64,000 bases of DNA from Nonomuraea sediminis (GTDB lineage: Bacteria; Actinomycetota; Actinomycetes; Streptosporangiales; Streptosporangiaceae), in the NCBI RefSeq assembly GCF_018531495.1, contig NZ_JAHDTI010000001.1, positions 1,302,001-1,366,000 of the forward strand. Reading direction: 5' to 3'. Both the position numbers and the translations under genes were made by a program. The notes under the pieces were generated by a model. That model saw nothing but the letters and a program-made list of their open reading frames with translations, made no database searches and was not told the origin of the DNA. How positions within the stretch are numbered: the stretch's first letter is position 1; every line of letters begins with the position of its first letter. Positions 24,887 through 33,522 of this stretch are shown piece after piece.

Positions 24887-25227
24887 CGAACGTGCCCCAT
24901 GCTGAAGACGATCGACCGCATCGAGGAGAAGTACTTCTCCGCCGACGCCACGGTGGCGCCGGGAGGCCACCTTCGTGCAGTGGCAGTTGCAGCACCAGCC
25001 TGCACGACCGATCATCATGCCGCTGGCACAGCGCTCGAGGTGCACACCCGCGGGACTGAATCATCAACCAGCCCTTGACCTGCACGGATGAAGATTCAGC
25101 ACCCGCAACCCGGAGATTGCATCTGGTTGGAGTGACCGTGAACCCGACCGGGGCATGGACGGTGCGGCAGGCCCACGACACGAAACCGTGTTTCCGAGCA
25201 GGACATGATGTCGATGGGACAGGATAA
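24887..25227. other. Intergenic region with a possible gene stump
   Basis: On the plus strand from 24900, an ATG opens about 22 codons with strong G/C in third positions (MLKTIDRIEEKYFSADA), after which the coding character is lost. It may be the start of a deleted gene. No other feature was seen. Confidence 0.3.
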
Positions 25228-25953
25228 CTAGGCGGTGTCGCCGGCCGGTCGCTGGGATGGTTGATCGGCGACTCGGAGGGGCGGTGTGTGCTCGCTGTCA
25301 CGAAGCAGCCGTGCCGAGTACAAGGCGTACCAGCCGAAGCCGATCGCCTGGCTGATGCGCTGCCACAGGCCGTGGCCGTTTCCGGAAAGGGTGTCGTAGC
25401 TGAAGCGCTGTGCCGCGATGTACAGCGTCAGCGGGGTCAAGATCCCGGCGATGATGGTGGTGAGGATCCAGGCCAGAGCTTCCTTGCGGACGATGGCCCG
25501 ATAGGCGGCCATGAGGATGGCTGCCGTCAGTGCCGCCCAGGCCGGGAAGAGGTTCAGGTTGTGGATCCAGCCGTGCAGGGTGGGTTCGGCGGGTGGCTGT
25601 ACGCCGGGCGGGAAGCCCGGGTTCGGATCCGTGACGAACACTCCGCCGACGATCAGGCAGAGCCCGAGGATGCCGGTGAAGATCGGTATCGCCTTCGAAC
25701 CTGGACCGCTGCCCAGCGCACGGTGTATCCCGGCGGCGAACGCCATGGTCAGCAGGCCGGTGACGACGAAGTTGGCGATCTGGATCCAGCCCCCATCGCC
25801 ATTGCTGAGCTCGCTGCCCCAGCGGTTGATCGGGTCGTAGCCGGGCTGCAGCGCTCCGTTCAGGAGGATCACCACAACAAACACCAGCGGGGCGAACCCG
25901 CAGGCCAGGAGTATCCGGGTCCACCCTTGCGCGGATCTTCTCGAGTCGGACAT
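25228..25953 (-). CDS. DUF998-type integral membrane protein
   Basis: A 241-residue membrane protein with six hydrophobic segments (ILLACGFAPLVFVVVILLNG, FVVTGLLTMAFAAGI, IFTGILGLCLIVGGVFV, LFPAWAALTAAILMAA, WILTTIIAGILTPLTLYIA, AIGFGWYALYSARL). The pattern, including DPINRWGSELSNGDGGW and a short DPNPGFPPG loop, is that of the DUF998 family, whose function is unknown. I chose the ATG at 25953 because AAGGAG lies 6 nt upstream. It is divergent from the hydrolase-TetR operon, and the shared region contains three TetR-like operator sites, so both sides may be controlled by the same repressor. Confidence 0.85.
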   Translation of the reverse strand: MSDSRRSAQGWTRILLACGFAPLVFVVVILLNGALQPGYDPINRWGSELSNGDGGWIQIANFVVTGLLTMAFAAGIHRALGSGPGSKAIPIFTGILGLCLIVGGVFVTDPNPGFPPGVQPPAEPTLHGWIHNLNLFPAWAALTAAILMAAYRAIVRKEALAWILTTIIAGILTPLTLYIAAQRFSYDTLSGNGHGLWQRISQAIGFGWYALYSARLLRDSEHTPPLRVADQPSQRPAGDTA

Positions 25954-25983
25954 CACATCTCCTTGAGTAGAGACCCCCACTTG

Positions 25984-26034
25984 TGTCTACAGTGTAGACA
26001 GAGGCTACGGTATAGGTGTCGGCTACGTTGTAGC
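25984..26034. promoter_or_regulatory. Three tandem CTACnnnGTAG operators with 18-bp period
   Basis: CTACAGTGTAG (25987-25997, inside the perfect 17-bp palindrome TGTCTACAGTGTAGACA), CTACGGTATAG (26005-26015, one mismatch) and CTACGTTGTAG (26023-26033, inside the perfect 13-bp palindrome GCTACGTTGTAGC). The three start exactly 18 bp apart. They lie between DUF998 and the hydrolase-TetR operon. The TetR protein encoded at 26956 is the probable ligand. Confidence 0.75.
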
Positions 26035-26068
26035 GAATGCGCCTATGAAGCGACAAGGGAGAAGCATC

Positions 26069-26959
26069 GTGAGTGACACGGTCGTCGTGCCGGGGGCACG
26101 GCTGCATGTCGAAGGGGCCGGCGACGGGCCCGGGCTGCTGCTGGTCTCCGGTGGCGGAGGCGACGCCGCCGCGTACGCGGACGTGGTCCCGTTGCTGGCG
26201 AAGACCTTCACCGTGGTCACCTACGACCGGCGCGGCAACTCACGCAGCCCGTTCACCGACCCGGACGCCCCGATCGACCCCGCCACACAGGCCGACGACG
26301 CGGCCGCCGTCCTCGACCACTACGGTCTGGAGCGCGCGTACGTCTTCGGCAACAGCGGTGGCGCGATCATGGCCTTGGAGATGGTGGCCAGGCATCCCGG
26401 CCGCCTGCTGGGGGCGGTCGTGCACGAGCCGCCGCTGGTGCAGCTCCTCCCCGCAGACTCCGCCGAACGGCGGGAGATCGAACACATCGGCCGTCTCGCT
26501 CGGGATGGGCACCTGATGCGGGCCTACGCGGCGTTCGGCGCGATGACGCTGCCGGACCCGCCGCGGATGTTCCTGTCACCCACCGGTCAGGCCGTCATCG
26601 CCGCCGGCACCCACCTCATGCTCGCCGCCGGCGGCCTGGCGCGGAAGGTCACCCGGCGCGAGCCGGACGTGATGACCCGCCAGCTCCGCAACGCGGAACT
26701 GACCATGACCCGCGAGCTGCCCGTTTTCTGCTTCGACTACCAGCCCGACCTGGCCGCGCTGGCGGCCAGCACGGCGCCGTGGTGCCTGGCCACCGGCCGC
26801 GACAGCGTCGGCAAGCCCTACTACGCCCCCGCGCACCTGCTGTCGAAGCGGCTTGGCGTACCCTGCCAGGAGTTCCCCGGCGGCCACGTCCCGTACATGC
26901 AGCACCCGGAGGAATTCACCGCGACACTCACCACGATCCTGGAGGGCTTCGAGGCATGA
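26069..26959 (+). CDS. Alpha/beta hydrolase
   Basis: A 296-residue hydrolase. An early strand and turn (LLLVSGGGGDAAAYADV) supplies the oxyanion region, VVTYDRRGNSRSPF is the classic segment before the first helix, and GNSGGAIMA is the nucleophile elbow. The acid is probably in the ATGRDSVGKP region and the catalytic His in FPGGHVPYM. It belongs to the large group of small-molecule esterases and peroxidase-like hydrolases; the substrate is unknown. GTG at 26069 is chosen because GGGAG lies just upstream; an in-frame ATG at 26045 is the alternative. It overlaps the TetR gene by ATGA, so the enzyme probably acts on, or produces, the TetR ligand. Confidence 0.88.
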   Translation: MSDTVVVPGARLHVEGAGDGPGLLLVSGGGGDAAAYADVVPLLAKTFTVVTYDRRGNSRSPFTDPDAPIDPATQADDAAAVLDHYGLERAYVFGNSGGAIMALEMVARHPGRLLGAVVHEPPLVQLLPADSAERREIEHIGRLARDGHLMRAYAAFGAMTLPDPPRMFLSPTGQAVIAAGTHLMLAAGGLARKVTRREPDVMTRQLRNAELTMTRELPVFCFDYQPDLAALAASTAPWCLATGRDSVGKPYYAPAHLLSKRLGVPCQEFPGGHVPYMQHPEEFTATLTTILEGFEA

Positions 26960-27612
26960 CAGCCGACCCCGGCCCGCCGGGCAGGATGCCGGAGCCGCCC
27001 ACCCGGCCCACCCTGACCCGCGAATACCTCGCCGCCGCCGCGCTCGCCCTCATCGACACCCACGGCCTGCGCAAGTTCTCCATGCGCAAGCTCGGCACCG
27101 CAGTCGGCTTCGACCCGATGGCCGCCTACCGCTATTACGACGACCAGGAGGACCTCTTCGACGGCATCGCCGAGGCGCTCTTTACCGAGGTCGACGTCGA
27201 CACCCTGCCCTGGGACGGCCCATGGCGGGAGCTGGCGCGGGAGTACTGCCTGCGGTTGCGCGACACCCTCCTGCGCCATCCCCACGCCGTGCAGGTGTTC
27301 GCGACCCGGCCGGTGCGCTCGCCCGCCTCCATCGACACCGGCGTCAAGATGATCGCCAAACTCCATGCCGACGACGGCATCCCCCCGGCACAAGCCCTGC
27401 GCATCGCCCGCTGCCTGCGCGAGTTCACCATCGGCCACGCCCTGTCCATCGCCGTGACCAAGCTCGGCGCGGGGCGGCGCAGCCGCAAACCCCGGCCTGG
27501 CAGCTCGGACTACAACCTGCTCGCCGAAGCCGCCGACGCCACCACCCTCGACGACCATTTCGAGGTGGGGCTCACCGCGATCCTGTGCGGCTTCCAGCAC
27601 TCCACCGGCTGA
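26956..27612 (+). CDS. TetR-family regulator
   Basis: A 218-residue repressor. The N-terminal helix-turn-helix is at about 25-70 (LALIDTHGLRKFSMRKLGTA and VGFDPMAAYRYYDDQEDLFD in part). The ligand domain has a TetR_C-like pattern (WRELAREYCLRLRDTLLRHP). The gene is translationally coupled to the hydrolase (ATGA). Autorepression is likely through the three CTACnnnGTAG sites upstream of the operon; the same sites face the DUF998 gene. The effector is probably small and lipophilic, inferred only from the family. Confidence 0.9.
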   Translation: MTADPGPPGRMPEPPTRPTLTREYLAAAALALIDTHGLRKFSMRKLGTAVGFDPMAAYRYYDDQEDLFDGIAEALFTEVDVDTLPWDGPWRELAREYCLRLRDTLLRHPHAVQVFATRPVRSPASIDTGVKMIAKLHADDGIPPAQALRIARCLREFTIGHALSIAVTKLGAGRRSRKPRPGSSDYNLLAEAADATTLDDHFEVGLTAILCGFQHSTG

Positions 27613-27940
27613 GAAGGCCGCCATCACGTGTGGACGCCACGCGAGCGGCAACGGTTGTGGAACGGACGTAGTTATCCAAGCTCCAGCCCTTGATCATCCA
27701 TGTTTGGGTACTGGTGACACGTTTCGTTGACAGGGCCAGCGCGGTCTCCGCGCGGAACAGTCTTTATCCTCGCTGTGAAAATGGTCGGCCACTGCCCACC
27801 ACGACCTCGGTCGCTCCTGCTGGAGAAATGCCTGATGCGTACGGCAGTCACGGTAGGTGCGGCTCGGCGACCGGCGCTTCTCGATTCCTGGCCGGTTGGT
27901 CATGGGCGGTCCAGCAGGACGCGAGCTCCTCGAACCAGGT
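27613..27940. other. Intergenic region, no gene recognised
   Basis: 328 bases between the TetR gene and the convergent membrane protein gene. Short ORFs on both strands lack coding bias and family motifs. No clear hairpin was picked out. Confidence 0.4.
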
Positions 27941-28939
27941 TCAGGCGGGCTCGGAGATCGGCAGGGGTGCGGGGCGGGCAGTCTGGCCTCGGTAGGGGTC
28001 GATGTGGTTGAGGGCGTTTCTGGGGATCTGCCGGATGTCGGCCTCGGTGAAGTTGTCGGGCAGCGGTAGGCCCAGCGAGACGAACAGGTCCTTGGTCTCT
28101 TCGATCGTCGGCCGCTCGCTGAGCGGGGTACCGTTCTCCAGCGGCACCCTGCGGGCCTGGATGAGGCTGGTCCGCAACTCGATTCGCCAGAGGTTGTAGT
28201 GCGGGCTCTCCTTGTCGAACTGGACGGCCGGGAAGCTCGGGCCGCGCTGGGTGATGATCAGGCGGCTACCGGACAGATCCCAGCGGAAGAGCGTCATCGT
28301 GGGCGAGAGCCGTACCTCCAGATCCAGGAGTTGCTGGCTGCGCTGGTGGTACCAGGCGCAGGCCAGGATCGTGGCGTACAGGTCCTTGCGGGTGTCCTTG
28401 GGGGTCCATTCCTGCTCCTCGGCGTTGCCCGGTGCCAGCTCCTGGTGCAGCCGGGTGTAGCGGGCGCAGAGGTGGGCGTCGGCGGGGTCGAGGATCTCCA
28501 GCTTGAACTCCAGCGGGCGGCGGGCGCGCTGCGCTGCGGCGACGCATTCGGGCAGCGTGACCGCGCGCGTATAGGTGCCGGTGCCGCCCTTGAACATCCA
28601 GCGATCGGTGTCCTGCCTGGCCTCCTGCAGCGCGTTGCCGATCTCGGTGCCGACCAGCGTGCGCCCTCCCCCGCCGGCCGTCAGCAGGTTCCTGATGTCG
28701 TCGGTCGCGCCCTTCACTGACTCCACGCGCGCGGCGGCCTCGGTGTTGCGGTGCCGGTCGCGCAGCCACGCGAAGGCCAGTACGGCCAGCACGGGCAGGA
28801 TCGCGCCGGTGGCCTGGACACCGTCCACGTTGAGCAGGTCGAGCGCACCGATCACGAGCGCGGTGACGAGCACCGCCAGGAGGTCGAGGTTTTCCCAGAT
28901 CGTGCGGAGAAAACGCAGGAGCCATTCACCGATTCGCAT
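27941..28939 (-). CDS. Membrane-anchored protein of unknown function
   Basis: A 332-residue protein I do not recognise. After a short basic N-terminus (MRIGEWLLRFLRTIW) come two membrane helices (LLAVLVTALVIGALDLL and ATGAILPVLAVLAFAWL), then a coiled segment, and then a soluble domain of about 230 residues likely on the cytoplasmic side. This domain starts with DRWMFKGGTGTYTRAVTLPECV and contains LEILDPADAHLCARYTRLHQ and LIITQRGPSFPAV. The FKGGTGTY segment and the strand-rich order vaguely suggest a nucleotide- or phosphate-handling fold, but no catalytic motif is certain. The start at 28939 is supported by AAGGTGG upstream. It stands alone. Confidence 0.75.
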   Translation of the reverse strand: MRIGEWLLRFLRTIWENLDLLAVLVTALVIGALDLLNVDGVQATGAILPVLAVLAFAWLRDRHRNTEAAARVESVKGATDDIRNLLTAGGGGRTLVGTEIGNALQEARQDTDRWMFKGGTGTYTRAVTLPECVAAAQRARRPLEFKLEILDPADAHLCARYTRLHQELAPGNAEEQEWTPKDTRKDLYATILACAWYHQRSQQLLDLEVRLSPTMTLFRWDLSGSRLIITQRGPSFPAVQFDKESPHYNLWRIELRTSLIQARRVPLENGTPLSERPTIEETKDLFVSLGLPLPDNFTEADIRQIPRNALNHIDPYRGQTARPAPLPISEPA

Positions 28940-29077
28940 TCGCCACCTTCGTGACCGACCCGCGACTGTGTGATCAACTGGAATGTTAACCCGCTCACCC
29001 CACGATGGCGGGAAAAGCGAAACTTCGCCACCCAGCACACACACTGCAGAGAAACCGCGGAAACGCCGGACCCCAGA

Positions 29078-30226
29078 TCAGCCCGCCGGCCGAGTTTCGG
29101 GCACCCCCAGGGGCTTGTTCTCGCCGAACACGATGACCTGCCGAACGGCCTTCCCGTCGGCGAGCTGGTCCATCGCCTCGTTCACGGCGGAAAGCCCGAT
29201 CCTCGCCGACACCAGCGCGTCGACCGGGAGCCTGCCTTCACGCCACATCTGGGCGAAGAGGGGGATGTCACGGGCCGGGACCGCTGAACCGAGATAGCTT
29301 CCGATGATGGTTCGTCCCTCCGCCACGAGCCCGAGCGGCGAGATCGACGATCGGGCGGAGGGCGCTGGAAGCCCCACGGTGACGGTGCGGCCACCGGGGG
29401 CGGTCGCGGCGACCGCGCTCTCGAAAGCGCGTACGTTCCCGGCCGCTTCGATGACGACCGACGCCTTGATCTTGAACTCGGCGACCTCGGCGGGGCTGTA
29501 GGTCGCGTGGGCGCCCAACTCCCGCGCGGTGTCGAGCTTGTCCGGATTGCCGTCGACACCGATGACCGTGACGCCGTCCAGGGCAAGGGCGGTGATCAGC
29601 GCGGCCATGCCGACTCCGCCGAGCCCGATGACCATCACCGTCTGGCCGGCGACGGGCGCGCCGGCGTTGATGACCGCGCCGCCGCCGGTGAGCACGGCGC
29701 AACCCAGAACCGCGGCGACCTCGGGCGGGACGTCGTCGTCCACCGGGACGACCGAGCGCCGGTCCACGACCGCGTGGGTGGCGAAGGCCGAGACCCCGAG
29801 ATGGTGCAGGACCCTGACGCCGTCACGGTGCAGGCGGATGCCACCGGTCAGCAACGTTCCCTCGTTGTTGGCCGCGCTTCCCCGGACACAGGGCATCACA
29901 CCGTCGGTGGCGCAGCCCTGGCACGCGCCGCAGCGGGGCAGGAAGGCCATGACGACCCGCCGGCCGATCGCGATGTCGTCGACGCCGTCGCCGACCTGCT
30001 CCACCACGCCGGCCGCCTCGTGTCCCAGGAGCATGGGTACGGGCCGCACCCTGTTCCCGTCGACGACCGACAGATCAGAGTGGCACACACCGGCCGCCTC
30101 GATCCTGATGAGGAGCTCGCCGGGGCCGGGCGGGTCCAGGTCGAGCTCGCAGATCGACAGCGGACGGGACTCGGCGTACGGGCGCGCCCGGCCGATCTCC
30201 TCCAGGACGGCTCCGCGGATTCTCAT
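29078..30226 (-). CDS. Zinc-dependent alcohol dehydrogenase (MDR family)
   Basis: A 382-residue medium-chain dehydrogenase. The catalytic zinc ligands are in AAGVCHSDLSV and LLGHEAAGVVEQVG; the structural zinc loop is RCGACQGCATDGVMPC. The Rossmann motif is VIGLGGVGMAAL, followed by an acidic D in VIGVDGNPDKL that favours NAD over NADP. This branch contains mycothiol/glutathione-type formaldehyde and aryl-alcohol dehydrogenases. The ATG at 30226 overlaps the stop of the upstream EamA exporter gene (ATGA), so the two form an operon. The substrate may be an alcohol or aldehyde whose export or detoxification also involves the transporter; this is inference. Confidence 0.92.
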   Translation of the reverse strand: MRIRGAVLEEIGRARPYAESRPLSICELDLDPPGPGELLIRIEAAGVCHSDLSVVDGNRVRPVPMLLGHEAAGVVEQVGDGVDDIAIGRRVVMAFLPRCGACQGCATDGVMPCVRGSAANNEGTLLTGGIRLHRDGVRVLHHLGVSAFATHAVVDRRSVVPVDDDVPPEVAAVLGCAVLTGGGAVINAGAPVAGQTVMVIGLGGVGMAALITALALDGVTVIGVDGNPDKLDTARELGAHATYSPAEVAEFKIKASVVIEAAGNVRAFESAVAATAPGGRTVTVGLPAPSARSSISPLGLVAEGRTIIGSYLGSAVPARDIPLFAQMWREGRLPVDALVSARIGLSAVNEAMDQLADGKAVRQVIVFGENKPLGVPETRPAG

Positions 30227-31233
30227 CACTTCACCTCTCCAGAGGCTTCCAAGGTGGGCTCTCTCACGCCGTGATTGGCGAGCAGGACACCGGCGCCGCC
30301 GAGAACGAGCCCGGTGACGGCGAGCGGGTGCAGCGACTGGCCGGCCAGGAGCCAGGCAAGCACCGCCGTCACCGAGGGGGTCAGGAAGAACACCGTGCTC
30401 ACCCTGCTGGCGGACGAACGGAGCAGCATCCGGTTGAGCAGGATGAAGGCCGCGATGGAGTTGACCAGCACCATCCAGGCCACGGACGCGCCGAAGGCCG
30501 CCCAGTCCGACACCCGCGGGGTCTCGACCGCCACGCAGACCAGCCCGACCGCGGGGGCGCTGACGAGAAGCTGCACCGCGGTTCCGGTGCGCACGTCCAT
30601 GCCGGGGACGAACCGCTTCTGGTAGAGGGTGCCGGCGCTCAGCCCGAGCAACCCGACCAGGCACAGCAGCACGCCCCAGACGGACAGGCTCACCCGGTCG
30701 GCCACCGCGAGGACGACACCGGCCGCGCCAAGGGCGAAGCCGAGCCCCTGGCGCCGGGTGACCGTCTCGCCGAGCAGGCGTGTGGCCAGCACGATGACGA
30801 CGGGGCTGAGCCCCTGGACGAGGGAGACGACCGCGGCGGGAAAGCCCATGCCGAGCGCGGTGTAGAAGCTGCCGAACTGCACGGCCTGGATCAGCAGACC
30901 GGAGACGGCGATGTGCGCCGCGGCCCACCCGCGCGGCCAGGGCGCGCGGATGATCAGGGCGTAGCCGGCGAGCAGCACCCCGGCCAGGGCGAAGCGCGCG
31001 AACATCAGCAGCAGCGGCGGAGCGGCCGCGACCCCCGGAATGCCCGCGATGAAGGCGCTGCTCCAGAGCACGACGAACACGGCGGGCGCGACCGCCGTCA
31101 GCCGCGGGCCACGGCCCGCGCGCTCTCTCCTTGCGGCTGCGCCGTTGGGCGGACCTTCGGCCGTGCCGTCTGGCGGTGCACCGGATGGCGGCCCGGGTGG
31201 GGGTCCGGACAGGTCCGGGGTGACCGGCGTCAA
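30226..31233 (-). CDS. EamA/DMT-family transporter
   Basis: A 335-residue membrane protein with ten predicted helices in two EamA repeats (for example AVFVVLWSSAFIAGIPGVA; GLGFALGAAGVVLAVAD; AFILLNRMLLRSSASRVSTVFFL). Such carriers export metabolites or amino acids. A Pro/Gly-rich N-terminal extension of about 35 residues precedes the first helix. I chose TTG at 31233, which has GGAAGGA 8 nt upstream; the in-frame GTG/ATG candidates further up lack a ribosome-binding site. It overlaps the alcohol dehydrogenase gene. Confidence 0.85.
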   Translation of the reverse strand: MTPVTPDLSGPPPGPPSGAPPDGTAEGPPNGAAARRERAGRGPRLTAVAPAVFVVLWSSAFIAGIPGVAAAPPLLLMFARFALAGVLLAGYALIIRAPWPRGWAAAHIAVSGLLIQAVQFGSFYTALGMGFPAAVVSLVQGLSPVVIVLATRLLGETVTRRQGLGFALGAAGVVLAVADRVSLSVWGVLLCLVGLLGLSAGTLYQKRFVPGMDVRTGTAVQLLVSAPAVGLVCVAVETPRVSDWAAFGASVAWMVLVNSIAAFILLNRMLLRSSASRVSTVFFLTPSVTAVLAWLLAGQSLHPLAVTGLVLGGAGVLLANHGVREPTLEASGEVK

Positions 31234-31350
31234 CGAGTCGTCCTTCCGTGAGGCCCACCCGTGAGAACACGCGGCGGCCAAGGGTTGCCGGCGTCTGCCC
31301 GTACACACGTCGAAGCAGACAGCGGGACAGACAGACGGCGGGAGGGTGGT

Positions 31351-31962
31351 TCAGGAGGCGCGCAGGGCCGACCGGCGCAGTTCCCACAGGGCCTTGTCCG
31401 AGGTGCAGACCCCGGCGGCGCCGTGGCGGAGCGCCTCGACCACGTCCGCCTCGCCCTGGACGAACCCGGCGGCCAGGTACGGCACCCCGAGGTCCCTGGC
31501 CTGCTGCTCCACGTAACGCAGCACGACCGCGGGCATGAGCTGGACCAGGTCAGGACGGGATCGGGCGACGCCCTGAAGGCTGCGGTGCAGGTTGGAACGA
31601 TCGGTGACGAACACCTTCTGCATGGTCAGCAGGCCCAGGCTGCTCGCCCGTTCGATGATCGCCGCGCGGGTGGAGCATATCCCGATGGCCCCGATTCCCT
31701 TGAGGTAGGCCAGGGCGCCGGGATCATGGCCCAGACCGGGCGTCGAGTCCATGTTGACGAACACGATCTTGCCCGCGGCGAGGGTCCGCTGGACGGTCGC
31801 CTCCAGATCCCCGAGCGGGACGGAGGCGAGAATGCCGAGCGGAGTCGAGGTGGTGGTGAACCGGTCCGCCATCTCCACACCGACCAGCGACGCCAACACG
31901 GGATGCTCCGCGAGCGAGGCCAGCAGGCGCCGGTCCAGGGGACGTTTCGGACGTTGGTTCAC
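31351..31962 (-). CDS. glpP: GlpP-type glycerol-3-phosphate-responsive antiterminator
   Basis: A 203-residue member of the GlpP antiterminator family, a TIM-barrel-like RNA-binding regulator best known from Bacillus subtilis. Family segments are seen in VFVNMDSTPGLGHDPGAL, GIGAIGICSTRAAIIERA, LLTMQKVFVTDRSNLHRSL and QLMPAVVLRYV. In B. subtilis GlpP with glycerol-3-phosphate lets transcription pass a terminator in the glpD leader. Here it is the last gene of the glp operon (GTG start 31962, 9 nt after the upstream stop), and the operon leader has exactly such a terminator (38253-38298). Finding this system in an actinomycete is noteworthy. Confidence 0.85.
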   Translation of the reverse strand: MNQRPKRPLDRRLLASLAEHPVLASLVGVEMADRFTTTSTPLGILASVPLGDLEATVQRTLAAGKIVFVNMDSTPGLGHDPGALAYLKGIGAIGICSTRAAIIERASSLGLLTMQKVFVTDRSNLHRSLQGVARSRPDLVQLMPAVVLRYVEQQARDLGVPYLAAGFVQGEADVVEALRHGAAGVCTSDKALWELRRSALRAS

Positions 31963-31971
31963 CGGTCCACC

Positions 31972-33522
31972 TTATGCGTTGGCCTGGAATCGGCTGGGCA
32001 GCCCCAGCTTGCCCGGGTTCATGATCCCCTCGGGATCGAGGGCCTGCTTGACCGCCAGCAGGGTGCCGAAGCCGCTGCCCAGCGAGCGTTCGACGTACGG
32101 CGAGCGCAGCAGCCCGACGCCGTGGTGGTGGCTGATCGCGGCGCCGTGCCGGATGAGCACCTCGTTGGCGGCGTCCCAGGCGGCCTGGTACCACTCGCGG
32201 CGGCGAGCCCGTTCCACCTCGCCGCGCAGCGAGAAGTACAGGCAGGCGCCGTCGGTGTAGGCGTGCGACTGGTGCGCGGAGGCGCGCAGCGTTCCCGGAA
32301 CCGCCTCGATGGCCGCCACCACCTCGTCGTAGATCGTCGGCAGCGACGACCACGGCGCGGCGATCTCGCAGGTGTCGGCGACGAAGCCGGGGCCCTTGGC
32401 GAAGCCGTCGCCGGACTTGCCGACGAGCATCCGCTCGTCCAGCCAGCGGGCGAGGACCGCGTCGCCGTCGAGCGTCACCGCCGCCCGCTCGCCGCAGACC
32501 TTCTCGACCACCGCCATGGTGGCGTCCACCAGAGTGGGGTCTCCCTCGTCGGCGATGAGCAGCAGGTTGGTGTCCCGCTCGCCGAAGTGGGTGCCGCTCT
32601 CTTGGGCGTCATACAGGCGTAGCACCGCCGGGGTGGCGCCCCGCTGGAGGATCTCCCTACAGACGTCGAGCCCCTCGGCGAAGGTGTCGAAGCCGTACGC
32701 GAGCCCCACCGCGTAGTCGGGTAGCCGGTGGGTGCGCAGCCGCAGCCGGGTGATCACACCGAGCGTGCCTTCGGAGCCGATGAACAGCTGGCGCAGGTCC
32801 GGGCCGACGGCGGCCCGCGGGTAGGTGCCATAACTGGCGGTGTTCCCGTCGGGCAGCACCACGTCCAGCCCGACGACCATGTCCTCGATCTTCCCGTACC
32901 TGGTGGACAGCTGGCCGGCCCCCCGGCAGGCCGCCCAGCCGCCGACCGTCGAGATGGCGAAGGCGGACGGCCAGTGCCCGGTGGTGGCGCCGTGTGCCTC
33001 CTGCAGCTCCTTCTCGAAAAGGTCGCCGAACATGCCGGCCTGCACCTCGACGATCATCGACTCGGCGTCGAAGGAGATGATCCGGTTGAGCCGGCAGACG
33101 TCCAGCACGACCCCGCCGAAGACCGGCAGGGCGGCGCCGAGGACGTTGCTGCGGCCGGCCGAGACCGTCAGGGGGATGCCGTGCGCGTGGCAGAGCCTGA
33201 CGACCGCGGCCACCTGCTCCTCGTCCGCCGCCTCGACGATCACGGCGTCGGGGGTGGCCGGGTGGCCGTCCGTCTCGCCGATGGACGTGCCCGCCCACCA
33301 GTCGCGGGTGCGCACGATCACCTCGTCCCGTTCGGTGTGCACGGCGGCGGCGATCGCGCGCAGCTCGTCCACCACCGGGCCGGGCACCGCTACCGCGGCG
33401 GTCTGCAGGCTGGCCTTCCCCGCGCCGGGCGGGCAGTCGGCGGCCCAGCGCGGCGGGGTGGGCGCGCCGACGACGTAGTCGCCCCGGTTGAACGGGTGGG
33501 TGATGGTCTGCCTGCTGATCAT
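31972..33522 (-). CDS. FAD-binding alkyl-DHAP-synthase-like flavoenzyme
   Basis: A 516-residue flavoprotein with FAD_binding_4 and FAD-oxidase C domains. The FAD-binding part has VSAGRSNVLGAAL and TGHWPSAFAISTVGGWAACRG, the latter close to the alkylglycerone-phosphate synthase (AGPS) signature (TGHxPxSxxxSTVGGWxAxR). The C-terminal half ends with the AGPS-like active-site HHHGVG. AGPS swaps the acyl chain of acyl-DHAP for an alkyl chain in ether lipid synthesis. Bacterial homologues may instead oxidise glycerol phosphates or sugar acids. It overlaps GlpD by ATGA and precedes GlpP, which ties it to glycerol-3-phosphate. Function as ether-lipid enzyme or as an alternative dehydrogenase is unresolved. 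Confidence 0.82.
   Translation of the reverse strand: MISRQTITHPFNRGDYVVGAPTPPRWAADCPPGAGKASLQTAAVAVPGPVVDELRAIAAAVHTERDEVIVRTRDWWAGTSIGETDGHPATPDAVIVEAADEEQVAAVVRLCHAHGIPLTVSAGRSNVLGAALPVFGGVVLDVCRLNRIISFDAESMIVEVQAGMFGDLFEKELQEAHGATTGHWPSAFAISTVGGWAACRGAGQLSTRYGKIEDMVVGLDVVLPDGNTASYGTYPRAAVGPDLRQLFIGSEGTLGVITRLRLRTHRLPDYAVGLAYGFDTFAEGLDVCREILQRGATPAVLRLYDAQESGTHFGERDTNLLLIADEGDPTLVDATMAVVEKVCGERAAVTLDGDAVLARWLDERMLVGKSGDGFAKGPGFVADTCEIAAPWSSLPTIYDEVVAAIEAVPGTLRASAHQSHAYTDGACLYFSLRGEVERARRREWYQAAWDAANEVLIRHGAAISHHHGVGLLRSPYVERSLGSGFGTLLAVKQALDPEGIMNPGKLGLPSRFQANA

Noticed and set aside
24900..25078. Plus-strand frame MLKTIDRIEEKYFSADA with good third-position GC
   Set aside because: Only about 22 codons look coding and no family is recognisable, so it is mentioned as a stump and not called as a gene.
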